Shown here: positions 16,793 through 27,613 of the stretch, piece after piece
How the letters are laid out: every line of letters begins with the position of its first letter
How positions within the stretch are numbered: the first letter of the stretch is position 1
Assembly (NCBI GenBank): GCA_000471925.1
Contig: CP006667.1
Location: 2,852,001 to 2,916,000 of the forward strand
DNA: 64,000 nucleotides
From: Ralstonia pickettii DTP0602
GTDB taxonomy: Bacteria > Pseudomonadota > Gammaproteobacteria > Burkholderiales > Burkholderiaceae
Reading direction: 5' to 3'
Made by a program: the position numbers and the translations under genes
Notes under the pieces: model-generated
Database searches by the model: none
What the model saw: only the letters and a program-made list of their open reading frames with translations
Told to the model about the DNA's origin: nothing

Positions 16793-18334
16793 ATGAATCA
16801 AGCCCTCTCTTCCCAAGCTCCCACGCCGACGCGCTCGCGCCGGCTGGCGCGGCGCGCCGGCACGCTCGCGCTGACTGCCATCGCCGCCGCGGCGCTGGCC
16901 GGCTGCGCGGCCCTCGGCAATTCGCACAGCACCCAGACCATGGCCGACCCGGCCGCCATGGCGACTTCGCAAACCCTGCCTGACGAGCACGGCCAGTGGC
17001 CTTCGCAGGACTGGGTCGCACAATTCAAGGACCCGCAACTGAGCGCTCTGGTCGATGAAGCCGTCAAGGACAACCCAAGCCTGCAGGCAGCATTCGCACG
17101 CGTGGAGGCCTCGCGTGCCATGGCCGACGCCACCCGCAGTGCGCTCTACCCGCACCTGGAGTTCGAAGGCAGCCTGATCCGCCAGCGCTTCTCCGAGAAA
17201 GACCTGTTCGAAGGCACGCCGCTGGCGGGGTCGTGGCAGAACCAGTCGCGCCTGCAGGTGGGCCTGTCCTATGACTTCGACTTCTGGGGCAAGAACCGCG
17301 ATGCGCTCGAAGCGGCGCTGTCCGACGACCGCGCCGCCGAGGCGGAAAGCCAGGCCTCGCGCCTGATTCTCGCCACCTCGATCGCCCGCAACTACGCCCG
17401 CCTGGCTGCGCTGTACGCGCAGCGCGACGTGGCCGAGCGCGCCATCGCGCAGCGCCGCGACCTGACCGACCTGTCGCGCCAGCGCCTGGCGGCCGGCCTG
17501 GATACCCAGGTCGAGACCACGCAAGCACGCGGCACGGTGGCAGCGTCGCAGACCGACCTGCAGCGCGTCGACGAAGAAATCGCGCTGGCGCGCAACCAGC
17601 TCGCCGCGCTGCTGGGCAAGGGTCCGGACCGCGGCCTGCAGATCCAGCGCCCGGTGCTGCTGGCGCAGCCCACGCCGACGCTGCCGGACAACCTGACCAT
17701 CGGCCTGCTGGGCCGCCGCCCTGACCTGGTCGCGGCACGCTGGCGCGTGGAAGCGACGTCCAAGGACATCAACGTCGCCAAGAAAGAATTCCTGCCCGAC
17801 GTCAGCCTGACCGCCTTCGCCGGCCTGGCCGCGCTGGATCCGTCCAACCTGCTGATGGGCATCAGCCGCACCTTCGGCATCGGCCCGACCATCCGCCTGC
17901 CGATCTTCGAAGGCGGCAGGCTGCGCGCCAACCTGAAGGGCAAGTACGCGGGCTACGACATCGCCGTGGCCAACTACAACCAGGCACTGGTTGATGCGCT
18001 GCGAGAAACCGCCGACACCATGACCAGCATCCGCAGCGTCGACCAGCAGATCCAGACGCAGCGTGAGGCGCTGGACCTGGCCGAGCACGCCTACGCGCTG
18101 GCAACCACGCGCTACAAGGCCGGGCTGGGCACGCAGCTGACCGTGCTCAACGCGGAAAGCAACGTGCTGCAGCAGCGCCGGCTCGCGACCGACCTGCAGG
18201 CGCGCCGCCTGGACCTGCAGATGGGCCTGATGAAGGCACTCGGCGGCGGCTACCAGGAGCCCGCTGAAGGCCACGACGGGCACGAGAGCCACGCGCAACA
18301 ACAGAACAACACCCAGGCGGGCGCCCGCGGCTGA
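16793..18334 (+). CDS. efflux outer membrane lipoprotein, NodT/OprM family
   Basis: 513 residues from ATG 16793 (GGAG upstream). The lipoprotein signal ends in LAGC with Cys38. Two outer membrane efflux repeats are present: one with PSLQAAFARVEASRAMADATRSALYPHLEF, the second with RRPDLVAARWRVEATSKDINVAKKEFLPDVSL. Each contributes coiled-coil and beta-barrel strands of a TolC-like trimer. The final 20 residues are His/Gln-rich (GHDGHESHAQQQNN). It forms the outer channel for the adjacent EmrA/EmrB-type pump. Confidence 0.93.
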   Translation: MNQALSSQAPTPTRSRRLARRAGTLALTAIAAAALAGCAALGNSHSTQTMADPAAMATSQTLPDEHGQWPSQDWVAQFKDPQLSALVDEAVKDNPSLQAAFARVEASRAMADATRSALYPHLEFEGSLIRQRFSEKDLFEGTPLAGSWQNQSRLQVGLSYDFDFWGKNRDALEAALSDDRAAEAESQASRLILATSIARNYARLAALYAQRDVAERAIAQRRDLTDLSRQRLAAGLDTQVETTQARGTVAASQTDLQRVDEEIALARNQLAALLGKGPDRGLQIQRPVLLAQPTPTLPDNLTIGLLGRRPDLVAARWRVEATSKDINVAKKEFLPDVSLTAFAGLAALDPSNLLMGISRTFGIGPTIRLPIFEGGRLRANLKGKYAGYDIAVANYNQALVDALRETADTMTSIRSVDQQIQTQREALDLAEHAYALATTRYKAGLGTQLTVLNAESNVLQQRRLATDLQARRLDLQMGLMKALGGGYQEPAEGHDGHESHAQQQNNTQAGARG

Positions 18335-18378
18335 TCCGCGCACCCAGTGATTGCAGACAAGATTCACCAGAGAACATC

Positions 18379-19620
18379 ATGAGCAATAACCAGCAAGCGA
18401 CCGGCACCAACGCCCCCCAACCGGCACCGGTCACGCCCAACAACAACGGCAAGCGCAAGCGCATGCTGCTGTCGCTGACCGCGGCGGTCGTGGTCGCGGG
18501 CATCGGCTACGGCGTGTACTGGGGCCTGTATGCGCGCCATTTCGAAACCACGGACGATGCCTATGTGGCCGGAAACGTGGTCCAGGTCACGCCGCTGGTG
18601 GGCGGCACGGTGGTGTCGATCGCCGCCGACGACACGCAACTGGTCACCGCCGGCCAGCCGCTGATCCAGCTAGACCGTGCCGATACGCAGGTAGCGATGG
18701 AGCAGGCCGAGGCGCAGCTGGCGCAGGCCGTGCGCGAAGTGCGCACGCTGTACGTCAACAACGGCTCGCTCGCCGCCAACGTGGCGATGCGCGAGGCCGA
18801 CGTCGCCAAGGCGCGCGACGACCTGCGCCGCCGCCAGGCAATCGCCGGCTCGGGTGCCGTGTCCAATGAAGAGATCTCGCACGCGCAGTCCGCGCTCAAG
18901 GCAGCGGAATCGGCGCTGCTCGCCGCGCGCGAGCAACTGGCCTCGAACAAGGTGCTGACCGACCAGACCACGGTGGAGCAGCACCCGAACGTGCAGCGCG
19001 CCGCGGCCAACCTGCGCTCGGCCTACCTGTCGTTCGCGCGCTCGACCATGCCCGCGCCGGTGACCGGCTATGTCGCCAAGCGCTCGGTGCAGGTCGGCCA
19101 GCGCGTGGCTGCCGGTGCCCCGCTGATGGCGGTGGTGCCGCTTGACCAGGTCTGGGTCGACGCCAACTTCAAGGAAGTGCAGATCACCCATATGCGCATC
19201 GGCCAGCCGGTGACGCTGGAAGCCGACGTGTATGGCTCCAAGGTGGAGTACCACGGCAAGGTGGCCGGCTTCTCGGCCGGTACCGGCTCGGCCTTCTCGC
19301 TGCTGCCGGCGCAGAACGCGACCGGCAACTGGATCAAGGTGGTACAGCGCCTCCCGGTGCGCATCGCGCTCGACGCGCAGCAGCTCAAGGACCATCCGCT
19401 GCGCGTGGGCCTGTCGATGAACGTGACCGTCGACGTGCGCCGCGAAGAAGGCGCCGCCATGGTCAGCGCCGCGCCGGCCAAGCCGATGCAGACCGACGTC
19501 TATGACAAGGTCGCACAGGATGCCGACCAGCTGATCTCGCGCATCATCGCCGCCAACAACGGCGGACGCAGCACGGGCCTGCCCACTGCCGCCGCCAACG
19601 CCAAGCCCGCCCACACCTGA
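18379..19620 (+). CDS. emrA: EmrA/HlyD-type membrane fusion protein
   Basis: 413 residues. A short cytosolic Pro/Asn-rich start, one membrane helix at about 31-50 (LLSLTAAVVVAGIGYGVYWG), then FETTDDAYVAGNVVQVTPLV, the typical first lipoyl half. A long coiled-coil hairpin covers about 105-200 (AQLAQAVREVRTLY ... LKAAESALLAAREQLAS). The second lipoyl half is FARSTMPAPVTGYVAKRSVQVGQ, and a beta-barrel part follows (VDANFKEVQITHMRIGQPV). It bridges the inner-membrane pump and the outer membrane channel. The next gene starts three bases after its stop. The symbol rests on family resemblance. Confidence 0.92.
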   Translation: MSNNQQATGTNAPQPAPVTPNNNGKRKRMLLSLTAAVVVAGIGYGVYWGLYARHFETTDDAYVAGNVVQVTPLVGGTVVSIAADDTQLVTAGQPLIQLDRADTQVAMEQAEAQLAQAVREVRTLYVNNGSLAANVAMREADVAKARDDLRRRQAIAGSGAVSNEEISHAQSALKAAESALLAAREQLASNKVLTDQTTVEQHPNVQRAAANLRSAYLSFARSTMPAPVTGYVAKRSVQVGQRVAAGAPLMAVVPLDQVWVDANFKEVQITHMRIGQPVTLEADVYGSKVEYHGKVAGFSAGTGSAFSLLPAQNATGNWIKVVQRLPVRIALDAQQLKDHPLRVGLSMNVTVDVRREEGAAMVSAAPAKPMQTDVYDKVAQDADQLISRIIAANNGGRSTGLPTAAANAKPAHT

Positions 19621-19622
19621 TC

Positions 19623-21233
19623 ATGGCCAACTCCCTCACCGCTGCGCAGCCTGGCGGCAGCCAGGCGCCGGCGCGGCCGGCGCAGTCGCTGCCCACGCAG
19701 CCGCAGCCGCTGACTGGCGGCAAGCTGGTGATCGGCACCATCGCGCTGTCGCTGGCCACGTTCATGAACGTGCTGGACTCGTCGATCGCCAATGTGTCGA
19801 TCCCGGCGATCTCCGGTGACCTGGGCGTGGCGCCAAACCAGGGCACCTGGGTCATCACCTCGTTCGCGGTGGCCAATGCGATCTCGGTGCCGCTGACCGG
19901 CTGGCTGACCACGCGCTTCGGCGCGGTGCGCCTGTTCATCACGTCGATCCTGCTGTTCGTGCTGTCGTCGTGGCTGTGCGGCGTCGCGCCCAACCTGGAA
20001 ACGCTGCTCGCCGCGCGGGTCCTGCAGGGTGCCGTGGCCGGCCCGATGATCCCGCTGTCGCAGTCGCTGCTGCTGTCGAGCTACCCGCCCGCGAAGAGCA
20101 CCATGGCGCTGGCGCTGTGGGGCATGACCACGCTGGTGGCGCCGATCATGGGCCCGCTGCTGGGCGGATGGATCTCCGACAACATGAGCTGGCCGTGGAT
20201 CTTCTACATCAACGTGCCGGTGGGGATCATCACCGCCTATGCGACCTGGGCCATCTACAAGGACCGCGAAACGCCGACCAGGGTGCTGCCGATCGACCGC
20301 ATCGGCCTGGCGCTGCTGGTGATCTGGGTAGGCTCGATGCAGCTGATGCTCGACAAGGGCAAGGAGTTGGACTGGTTCCACTCGACCGAGATCGTGGTGC
20401 TGACGCTGGTGGCGATCGTCGGTTTCCTGTTCTTCCTCGCCTGGGAAACCTATGAGAAGCACCCGATCGTCGACATCAGCCTGTTCAAGGGCCGCAACTT
20501 CAGTTCGGGCGTGGTGGCGATCTCGGTCGCGTACGGGCTGTTCTTCGGCAACCTCGTGATCCTGCCGCTGTGGCTACAGACCATCGTCGGCTACACCGCG
20601 ACCGATGCGGGCATCGTGATGGCGCCGGTCGGCATCTTCGCCATCCTGCTGTCGCCGCTGATCGGGCGCAACCTGCCGAAGATGGATGCGCGCTGGGTCG
20701 CCACCGCGGCGTTCATCACCTTCGGCATCGTCAGCCTGATGCGTTCGGGCTTCACCACCCAGGTGGATACCTGGACGCTGATGGTGCCGACGCTGATCCA
20801 GGGCGCGGCCATGGCGATGTTCTTTATCCCGCTGACGTCGATCATCCTGTCGGGCCAGCCGGCCGAGAGGATCCCGGCGGCGTCGGGACTGTCGAACTTC
20901 GTGCGGATCACGTTTGGCGGCATCGGCGCCTCGATCTCGACCACGGTGTGGGAGAACCGCTCTGCCCTGCACCATGCGCAACTGGTGGAGCAGGTCAACC
21001 CCTACAACCCGGTCTACCAGGACCAGCTCAGCCATCTAATGCAGATGGGCATGAGCCAGCCCCAGGCCATCGGCGTAATGGAGCGCAATATCACCCAGCA
21101 GGCGGCCATGCTCGGCGCAAACGATATCTTCTGGATCTCGGGAATGCTGTTCTTCGTGCTGATCGGCTTTGTCTGGCTGACGCGGCCTGCCAAGGGCGGT
21201 GGCGGGTCGGCGGACGCGATGGCGGCGCACTGA
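19623..21233 (+). CDS. emrB: EmrB/QacA-type MFS drug transporter (DHA2, 14 TMS)
   Basis: 536 residues with about 14 hydrophobic segments. DHA2 markers: TFMNVLDSSIANVSIPAISGDLG (motif D1), WLTTRFGAVRLF (motif A), ARVLQGAVAGPMIPLSQSLL (motif B) and WGMTTLVAPIMGPLLGGWISDNMSWPWIFYINVP (motif C, antiporter). It uses the proton gradient to expel lipophilic drugs or uncouplers through EmrA and the NodT-type channel. It is the last gene of the operon; a terminator follows at 21252-21282. Confidence 0.94.
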   Translation: MANSLTAAQPGGSQAPARPAQSLPTQPQPLTGGKLVIGTIALSLATFMNVLDSSIANVSIPAISGDLGVAPNQGTWVITSFAVANAISVPLTGWLTTRFGAVRLFITSILLFVLSSWLCGVAPNLETLLAARVLQGAVAGPMIPLSQSLLLSSYPPAKSTMALALWGMTTLVAPIMGPLLGGWISDNMSWPWIFYINVPVGIITAYATWAIYKDRETPTRVLPIDRIGLALLVIWVGSMQLMLDKGKELDWFHSTEIVVLTLVAIVGFLFFLAWETYEKHPIVDISLFKGRNFSSGVVAISVAYGLFFGNLVILPLWLQTIVGYTATDAGIVMAPVGIFAILLSPLIGRNLPKMDARWVATAAFITFGIVSLMRSGFTTQVDTWTLMVPTLIQGAAMAMFFIPLTSIILSGQPAERIPAASGLSNFVRITFGGIGASISTTVWENRSALHHAQLVEQVNPYNPVYQDQLSHLMQMGMSQPQAIGVMERNITQQAAMLGANDIFWISGMLFFVLIGFVWLTRPAKGGGGSADAMAAH

Positions 21234-21251
21234 ACCGCGGTAAGGCAATGC

Positions 21252-21282
21252 AAATGGGGCGCCCTGAGGCGTCCCATTTTTT
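21252..21282 (+). terminator. terminator of the efflux operon
   Basis: AAATGGGGCGCC-ctga-GGCGTCCCATTT with a T-run. It is also usable from the other side for the convergent DUF2892 gene. Confidence 0.75.
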
Positions 21283-21295
21283 CGCTTCGGCAAGG

Positions 21296-21487
21296 CTATG
21301 CCTGCTTGCGGCCCTTCCCGTACAGCCGATAGACCGGGCAATAGCCCATCACACCAGTCAGCAAAGGCACCAGCCCGATCCAGCCCCACAGCGTCCCGGG
21401 CCTGACAAACACCAGTGCGATCAGCGCCGCGCCAACCACGATCCGGATCACACGATCAGCGACACCAACGTTTTTGCAGAACGACAT
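21296..21487 (-). CDS. DUF2892 membrane protein, 63 aa
   Basis: ATG 21487 with GGAGCAAAAG before it. MSFCKNVGVADRVIRIVVGAALIAL then WGWIGLVPLLTGVMGYCPVYRLYGKG is the two-helix YgaP-like DUF2892 pattern. The Asn-Val-Gly start, Arg-Ile-Val helix and GYCPxYxLxG end are typical. The function is unknown; relatives are often linked to rhodanese or sulfur proteins. It stands alone here. Confidence 0.88.
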   Translation of the reverse strand: MSFCKNVGVADRVIRIVVGAALIALVFVRPGTLWGWIGLVPLLTGVMGYCPVYRLYGKGRKQA

Positions 21488-21607
21488 CTTTTGCTCCTGT
21501 TTGCCAACTAAACGGAGCGAGCTTGCACCTGGCCGCAGTGGAAGCCTTTGACCAGACCACAATTGGCACATCAGTCGATGCAGAACCGGATTAATCCGAG
21601 GCCGCGG

Positions 21608-21652
21608 AAAAACAAAGAGACCACGTGCCCCGGTCGATCCGGGCTCACGTGG
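21608..21652 (-). terminator. terminator of the rimP-nusA-infB-rbfA-truB block
   Basis: CCACGTG...CCCGG-loop-CCGGG...CACGTGG, followed on the minus strand by TCTCTTTGTTTTTCC. It lies 30 bases past the truB stop. Confidence 0.75.
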
Positions 21653-21681
21653 CCTCCTTGCTGACGCCGGCAGGACGCTGC

Positions 21682-22629
21682 CTATAGCTTTACCAGTCGC
21701 TCAGGCCGCAATGCGCCCTCACGCATGCGCGCCACGCCCAGCAGCCGCGCGGGCTCGCCGGCATACACGCGCACCAGCGCTTCCTCGTCCAACTCGGTGC
21801 CGGCCGGCAGGTCACGGCGCGCGATGCGCTGGCCTTGCAGGAAACGCCCCGCCGCCGCTTCGTCCAGATGCACCGGCACACACTTCTGCAGCAAGGCATC
21901 CACCGGCGCCAGCATGGCCGGGCGCTGCGCGTCGTCCTGCTGTTCGATCTGTTCCAGCGTGACTGCGCCGTCCAGCGTCAGGTCACCTACGGCGATCCGG
22001 CGCAGCCCCGTCAGGTGTGCGCCGCAGCCCAGCGCCTCGCCGATATCCTCGGCCAGCGTGCGGATATAGGTGCCCTTGCTGCAGGTCACGCGCATGGTGA
22101 ACGCGGGCGCCTCCGGCAAGGCGCAGTCGAGCAGTGCGATCGAGCGGATAGTGACCCGGCGCGCCGCGCGCTCCACGGTCTGGCCGGCGCGCGCGTATTC
22201 GTACAGCGGGCGGCCGTCCTTCTTCAGCGCCGAATGCATCGGCGGCACCTGGTCGATCTCGCCGAGGAATCGCTGCAGCGCCTGCTCCACCGCGGCGCGG
22301 TCGCAGGTGACCTCGCGCACATCGAGCAGTTCGCCTTCGGCGTCGCCGGTACTGGAACGCGCGCCCAGCCGCACCACGGCGTCATAGGTCTTGTCCGCTT
22401 CCAGCAGGTCCTGCGAGAACTTGGTGGCCTCGCCGAAGCACAGCGGCAGCAGGCCGGTGGCAAGCGGATCGAGCGTGCCGGTATGCCCGGCCTTGGCCGC
22501 GCGCAGCAGGCGCTTGGCGCGCACCAGCGCATCGTTGGACGACAGGCCTAGCGGCTTGTCGAGCAAGAGCACACCATGCACCTCGCGGCGCGGCAGGCGC
22601 GGCGGACGGTTGGCGTTGGAATCGGTCAT
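21682..22629 (-). CDS. truB: tRNA pseudouridine(55) synthase TruB
   Basis: 315 residues. It makes pseudouridine 55 in the T-loop of all tRNAs. Seen: GVLLLDKPLGLSSNDALVRAKRLL, then KAGHTGTLDPLATGLLPLCFGEATK with the catalytic Asp in TLDPLATG. GARSSTGDAEGEL, the PPMHSALKKDGRPLYEYAR thumb-loop region and the VTCSKGTYIRTLAEDIG substrate motif follow. The C-terminal PUA-like part ends GALRPERLVKL. It is the last gene of the nusA block, 90 bases after rbfA. Confidence 0.96.
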   Translation of the reverse strand: MTDSNANRPPRLPRREVHGVLLLDKPLGLSSNDALVRAKRLLRAAKAGHTGTLDPLATGLLPLCFGEATKFSQDLLEADKTYDAVVRLGARSSTGDAEGELLDVREVTCDRAAVEQALQRFLGEIDQVPPMHSALKKDGRPLYEYARAGQTVERAARRVTIRSIALLDCALPEAPAFTMRVTCSKGTYIRTLAEDIGEALGCGAHLTGLRRIAVGDLTLDGAVTLEQIEQQDDAQRPAMLAPVDALLQKCVPVHLDEAAAGRFLQGQRIARRDLPAGTELDEEALVRVYAGEPARLLGVARMREGALRPERLVKL

Positions 22630-22719
22630 CGGAGGGAAACAGGGGGCGACGGCGATGCGGCGCGCGGATGGCCGCAGCGGTCAGGCCATGAGCCCATGCC
22701 TGACGGCATGGGCGCCGGC

Positions 22720-23088
22720 TCAGTCGTCTTTCGAACGCGTGGCGTTCGCTTCGTTGATCAGCTTGGACATCTCGATCGCGTGTTCGACCGAAGTGTCGTG
22801 CAGGAAGCGCAGCGTCGGCACCGTATGGATGTGCAGGCGCTTGTACAGCAGCGAATGCAGGAAGCCGGCCTTCTCGTTGAGGATGGCTTCGGCCGTTGCC
22901 GCCTCGGCGCCCAGCACGGTGAAATACACCTTGGCGTGCGCGTAGTCGGGCGTCAGCGCAACCGATTGCAGCGTGACCAGGCCGAGGCGCGGGTCGCGCA
23001 GTTCGCGCTGGATCATCTCGGCCAGGTCCTTCTGGATCTGGTCGGAGATGCGGAGATTGCGGGAGGAGATGCTGCCTTTCTTGGCCAT
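22720..23088 (-). CDS. rbfA: ribosome-binding factor A
   Basis: 122 residues, KH-fold protein that helps mature the 16S 5' end in the 30S subunit. Seen: [51 protein letters not shown], matching RbfA helix 1 and the first strands, then [28 protein letters not shown], the characteristic PxLxFxxDxSxxxxxxIxxLI end. It sits between infB and truB as in most proteobacteria. Confidence 0.96.
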   Translation of the reverse strand: MAKKGSISSRNLRISDQIQKDLAEMIQRELRDPRLGLVTLQSVALTPDYAHAKVYFTVLGAEAATAEAILNEKAGFLHSLLYKRLHIHTVPTLRFLHDTSVEHAIEMSKLINEANATRSKDD

Positions 23089-23148
23089 TCAATACTGTCT
23101 AGTCGAGATGACAACGGCAGGCCGAAGCCTGCCGTTGCTTGCGACGCC

Positions 23149-26046
23149 TTACAGCGTACGCGCCACCTCGGTGATTTCGTACACTTCGAGCTGGTCGCCT
23201 TCCTGAACATCGTTGAAGTTCTTGATGGACAGACCGCACTCGAAGCCTTGCTTGACTTCCTTGACGTCGTCCTTGAAGCGCTTCAGCGAATCCAGCTCGC
23301 CGTCGTGGATGACCACGTTGTTGCGCAGCACGCGCACCAGCGAGTTGCGCTTGACCAGGCCGTCGGTAACCATACAGCCGGCCACCGCGCCGATCTTCGG
23401 CACGCGGAACACCTGGCGGACTTCCACCTGGCCGATCGTGGTTTCGCGCTTCTCGGGCGCCAGCATGCCCGACATCGCCGCCTTGATCTCGTCTACCGCA
23501 TCGTAAATGATGTTGTAGTAGCGGATATCGATGCCGTTGTGCTCGGCCAGCTTGCGCGCACCGGCGTCGGCACGCACGTTGAAGCCGATGATGACCGCCT
23601 TCGAAGCCGCCGCCAGGTTGACGTCGGACTCGGAGATGCCACCCACGCCACCGTGCACGATCTGCACGCGCACTTCGTCGGTCGACAGCTTCTGCAGCGA
23701 CTGCACCAGCGCTTCCTGCGAACCCTGCACGTCGGCCTTGACGATCAGCGGCAGCGACTGCACTTCGCCTTCGGCCATCTGTTCGAGCATGTTCTCCAGC
23801 TTGGCGGCCTGTTGCTTGGCCAGCTTCACGTCGCGGAACTTGCCCTGGCGGAACAGCGCGATTTCGCGCGCCTTGCGCTCGTCCGGCAGCACCAGCACTT
23901 CTTCACCGGCGGCAGGCACTTCCGACAGACCCTGGATTTCCACCGGGATCGACGGGCCGGCTTCCTTGGTCGGCTTGCCGTTCTCGTCCAGCATCGCACG
24001 CACACGGCCGTAGGCGCTGCCAGCCAGGACCACATCGCCACGCTTGAGCGTGCCGCTGCTGACCAGGATGGTCGCGATCGGGCCCTTGCCCTTGTCGAGC
24101 TGGGCTTCCACCACCAGGCCCTTGGCCGGAGCATCGACCGGAGCGGTCAGTTCCAGCACTTCGGCCTGCAGCAGCACCTGCTCCAGCAGGTCGTCGATAC
24201 CCGTACCGGCCTTGGCCGACACCGGCACGAACGGCGAGTCGCCGCCGTATTCTTCCGGCAGGACCTGCTCGGCCACCAGTTCCTGCTTGACGCGGTCCGG
24301 GTTGGCTTCGGGCTTGTCCATCTTGTTGATCGCCACCACGATGGGCACGCCGGCAGCCTTGGCGTGCGCAATCGCTTCCTTGGTCTGCGGCATCACGCCG
24401 TCGTCGGCCGCGACCACCAGGATCACGATGTCGGTAGCCTTGGCGCCGCGGGCACGCATGGCCGTGAAGGCCTCGTGACCCGGGGTGTCCAGGAAGGTGA
24501 TCACGCCGCGTTCGGTTTCCACATGGTAGGCACCGATATGCTGCGTAATGCCGCCGGCTTCGCCCGCGGCAACCTTGGTGCGACGGATGTAGTCCAGCAG
24601 CGAGGTCTTGCCGTGGTCGACGTGACCCATCACGGTCACCACCGGCGGACGCGGCAGCAGCTCGGCGTCGGTGTGGTCTTCGCCATCCACCACCAGCAGC
24701 GCTTCCGGATCGTCCAGCTTGGCGGCGAACGCCTTGTGGCCCATTTCTTCCACCACGATCATGGCGGTTTCCTGGTCCAGCACCTGGTTGATGGTCACCA
24801 TCTGGCCGAGCTTCATCATCTGCTTGATGACCTCGGACGCCTTCACCGCCATCTTGTGCGCGAGATCGGCCACGGAGACGGTTTCAGGCACATGCACTTC
24901 ACGCACCACCGGCTCGGTCGGCGCCTGGAAGCTGCTGCGGCTGTCGTCGTGTTGCTGCCTGCCGCCGCGGCCACGCGGGCCACCGCGCCAGCCGCCCACG
25001 CCGCCCGACGAATCGCCGCGCGTCTTCAGGCCGCTGCCCTTCTTGCGCGAGCCTTCGTCCTGCCAGGTCGACGAAGTGCCGGCCTTGACGACCTTGCCCT
25101 TCTTGTCGGCGGTGGTGGTGGTGGTCGTGGCAGCCGGCTTCTTGTCGCCCGGCTTGGCTTCGGCAGCGGTCGCGGAAACCGGCTTGACCGGCTTGTGCAG
25201 CGTGCCGGTCTGCTCGGCCTTCTTTTCCTCGGCCTTGCGCTCGGACGGCGCCTTCAGCACGCGTGCCGGCGCATTCAGCATCTGCTGGATGGCGCGGGCT
25301 TCGGCTTCTGCTGCCTCGCGACGCTTGCGCGAGGCGATTTCCTGCTCGGCGCGAGCCTTGTCGGCGGCGGCCTTGGCGTCGTCGGCGGCCTTCTGCGCCT
25401 CGGCGCGTTCGGCGGCGACTCGGGCCTTCTCGTCCTCGGCTTTCTTGCGCGAGGAGTCTTCCGCGGCCTCGGTCACGGCGCGCGACGCGGCAGCCTCTTC
25501 CTCCACCTTCTTGGCGGCGAGTTCGGCCTGGCGGCGCTGCTCCGCTTCCAGGGCTTCCTGCTGGGCGCGGCGCTCGGCTTCCTCGCGCTCGGCTGCCTCG
25601 CGGGCGGCCTTGGCATCGGCTTCCTGGCGCGCCAGCAGTTCGGACTGGCGGCGTTCTTCCTCTTCGCGGCGTGCCTGCTCGGCGGCGTCGACGACCGGGG
25701 CCTGGGCCTCGGCTGCGTCAGCGTGTGCGTCGGGCTGGGCCTCGTCGCGCTTGATCAGCACGCGCTTCTTGCGTACTTCCACCTGGACCGTACGGGTCTT
25801 GCCGGTGGAGTCCGATTGACGGATCTCGGAGGTTTCGCGCTTTGTCAGTGTGATCTTCTTGCGGGCGCTGTCATCGGCCTGGCCGTGCGAACGCTTCAGA
25901 TAGTCCAGCAGCCTGGTCTTATCCGATTCCGTGATGACGTCTTCTGGCGCAGCTTTGCCCACCCCAGCCGCCTGCAATTGTTCCAGCAGGGCAGCTGCGC
26001 TGCGACTCAGTTCTGCGGCCAGTTGGGCAACTGTTGTGCTTGCCAT
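23149..26046 (-). CDS. infB: translation initiation factor IF-2
   Basis: 965 residues. Binds fMet-tRNA and GTP and joins the subunits. It starts with the IF2_N domain ([22 protein letters not shown]). A very long charged Ala/Glu/Lys/Arg helical linker (residues about 90-280) is followed by a basic Gly/Lys-rich stretch and a second IF2_N region ([24 protein letters not shown]). The G domain has G1 GHVDHGKTS at about 472, DTPGHEAF and NKMDKPEAN. Domains II, III and IV follow, ending [10 protein letters not shown]. It is long because of the N-terminal linker, as usual in Burkholderiales. It lies 91 bases after nusA. Confidence 0.97.
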   Translation of the reverse strand: MASTTVAQLAAELSRSAAALLEQLQAAGVGKAAPEDVITESDKTRLLDYLKRSHGQADDSARKKITLTKRETSEIRQSDSTGKTRTVQVEVRKKRVLIKRDEAQPDAHADAAEAQAPVVDAAEQARREEEERRQSELLARQEADAKAAREAAEREEAERRAQQEALEAEQRRQAELAAKKVEEEAAASRAVTEAAEDSSRKKAEDEKARVAAERAEAQKAADDAKAAADKARAEQEIASRKRREAAEAEARAIQQMLNAPARVLKAPSERKAEEKKAEQTGTLHKPVKPVSATAAEAKPGDKKPAATTTTTTADKKGKVVKAGTSSTWQDEGSRKKGSGLKTRGDSSGGVGGWRGGPRGRGGRQQHDDSRSSFQAPTEPVVREVHVPETVSVADLAHKMAVKASEVIKQMMKLGQMVTINQVLDQETAMIVVEEMGHKAFAAKLDDPEALLVVDGEDHTDAELLPRPPVVTVMGHVDHGKTSLLDYIRRTKVAAGEAGGITQHIGAYHVETERGVITFLDTPGHEAFTAMRARGAKATDIVILVVAADDGVMPQTKEAIAHAKAAGVPIVVAINKMDKPEANPDRVKQELVAEQVLPEEYGGDSPFVPVSAKAGTGIDDLLEQVLLQAEVLELTAPVDAPAKGLVVEAQLDKGKGPIATILVSSGTLKRGDVVLAGSAYGRVRAMLDENGKPTKEAGPSIPVEIQGLSEVPAAGEEVLVLPDERKAREIALFRQGKFRDVKLAKQQAAKLENMLEQMAEGEVQSLPLIVKADVQGSQEALVQSLQKLSTDEVRVQIVHGGVGGISESDVNLAAASKAVIIGFNVRADAGARKLAEHNGIDIRYYNIIYDAVDEIKAAMSGMLAPEKRETTIGQVEVRQVFRVPKIGAVAGCMVTDGLVKRNSLVRVLRNNVVIHDGELDSLKRFKDDVKEVKQGFECGLSIKNFNDVQEGDQLEVYEITEVARTL

Positions 26047-26137
26047 TCAAACCCTTTCAATGCTTGGTTTCTTCGTCGGGACAATCGTATGCGGAAAGCG
26101 CGCCCGGGCCAGGTATAGGCCGGCCCGGCCGTGTCCC

Positions 26138-27613
26138 TCAGTTAAACCAATGTTCCCGTGCTTTCATGATCAGCGCCTTGGCTTCTTCATCGTTGACACC
26201 GGTCATCTCGACCAGCTCATCCACGGCCAGTTCGGCCAGGTCGTCACGCGTATGGATATTGCCTTCGGCCAGCTTGCCGATCAGTTCCGGGTTCAGGCCG
26301 TCGAGCGAGCGCAAGTCCTGCGACACCTCTTCCACCTTTTCTTCCCGGGCCAGTTCCATCGTCAGGAGCGCATCACGCGAGCGATTGCGCAGCTCGTTGA
26401 CGGTGTCTTCGTCAAAGGCCTCGATCTCCATCATTTCACTGATGGGGACATAGGCCACTTCTTCCAGCGTGGAGAAGCCTTCCTCGATCAGGATGTCGGC
26501 AACTTCCTCGTCCACGTCCAGCTTGGCCATGAACAGCTTGCGTACGACATCGCTCTCTTCGGCCTGCTTCTGCGCCGATTCTTCCTGGGTCATGATGTTG
26601 ATCTGCCAGCCGGTCAGCTCGGACGCCAGGCGTACGTTCTGACCGCTGCGGCCGATCGAGACGGCGAGGTTTTCCTCGTCGACCACCACGTCCATGCTGT
26701 GCTTCTCTTCATCGACCACGATCGACTGCACCTGTGCAGGTGCCAGCGCGCCGATCACGAACTGCGCCGGGTCTTCCGACCACAGCACGATGTCCACGGC
26801 CTCGCCGCCGATCTCGTTGCGCACCGCCGTGACGCGGGTGCCGCGCACGCCGACGCAGGTGCCGATCGGGTCGATGCGCTTGTCGTGCGCCACCACCGCG
26901 ATTTTGGCGCGCACGCCCGGATCGCGGGCAGCGGCCTTGATCTCCAGCAGGCCTTGTTCCATCTCCGGCACTTCGTTCTCGAAGAGCTTGATCAGGAACT
27001 CGGGTGCGGTGCGCGACAGCTCGATCTGCGGCCCGCGCGCTGCGCGGTCCACATTCAGGATGTAGGCACGCACGCGGTCGCCGGTGCGCAGGTTTTCCTT
27101 CGGGATGATCTGGTCGCGGGCCAGCAGCGCTTCCACGCGGCCGGACTCGACGATCAGCCCCTTCTTGTCGGCACGCTTGACCGTGCCGGTCATGATCTTT
27201 TCGCCGCGATCCAGGTAGTCGTTCAGGATCTGCTCGCGCTCGGCGTCGCGGATGCGCTGCAGGATCACCTGCTTGGCAGCCTGCGCGCCGATGCGGCCGA
27301 ACTCGACCGACTCGATCTGCTGCTCGATATAGTCGTCCAGCTCGATGCTGGGGTTCTCATCGCGGGCTTCGAACAGCAGGATCTGCTTGTCCGGCTCCTG
27401 CAGACCCTGATCATCGGGAACGACCAGCCAGCGGCGGAAGGTTTCATGCTCGCCCGACTCGCGATCGATCGCGACCCGGATATCCACGTCTTCTTCGAAA
27501 CGCTTCTTGGTGGCCGAGGCGAGCGCCGCCTCCAGGGCACCGAATACCACATCCTTGTCGACGTTCTTCTCACGCGCAAGCGCATCGACGAGCAACAGAA
27601 CTTCGCGGCTCAT
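26138..27613 (-). CDS. nusA: transcription termination/antitermination protein NusA
   Basis: 491 residues. Order: N-terminal RNA polymerase-binding domain ([31 protein letters not shown]), S1 domain ([20 protein letters not shown]), KH1 and KH2 ([28 protein letters not shown] ... [25 protein letters not shown]), then two C-terminal acidic repeats ([24 protein letters not shown] and [32 protein letters not shown]). The length and the AR2-type ending match proteobacterial NusA. Its ATG overlaps the rimP stop by four bases (27610-27613), indicating translational coupling. Confidence 0.97.
   Translation of the reverse strand: MSREVLLLVDALAREKNVDKDVVFGALEAALASATKKRFEEDVDIRVAIDRESGEHETFRRWLVVPDDQGLQEPDKQILLFEARDENPSIELDDYIEQQIESVEFGRIGAQAAKQVILQRIRDAEREQILNDYLDRGEKIMTGTVKRADKKGLIVESGRVEALLARDQIIPKENLRTGDRVRAYILNVDRAARGPQIELSRTAPEFLIKLFENEVPEMEQGLLEIKAAARDPGVRAKIAVVAHDKRIDPIGTCVGVRGTRVTAVRNEIGGEAVDIVLWSEDPAQFVIGALAPAQVQSIVVDEEKHSMDVVVDEENLAVSIGRSGQNVRLASELTGWQINIMTQEESAQKQAEESDVVRKLFMAKLDVDEEVADILIEEGFSTLEEVAYVPISEMMEIEAFDEDTVNELRNRSRDALLTMELAREEKVEEVSQDLRSLDGLNPELIGKLAEGNIHTRDDLAELAVDELVEMTGVNDEEAKALIMKAREHWFN

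Noticed and set aside
22576..26118. Plus-strand open frame of about 1180 codons opposite rbfA and infB
   Set aside because: Same antisense artefact; rbfA and infB are unmistakable on the minus strand.
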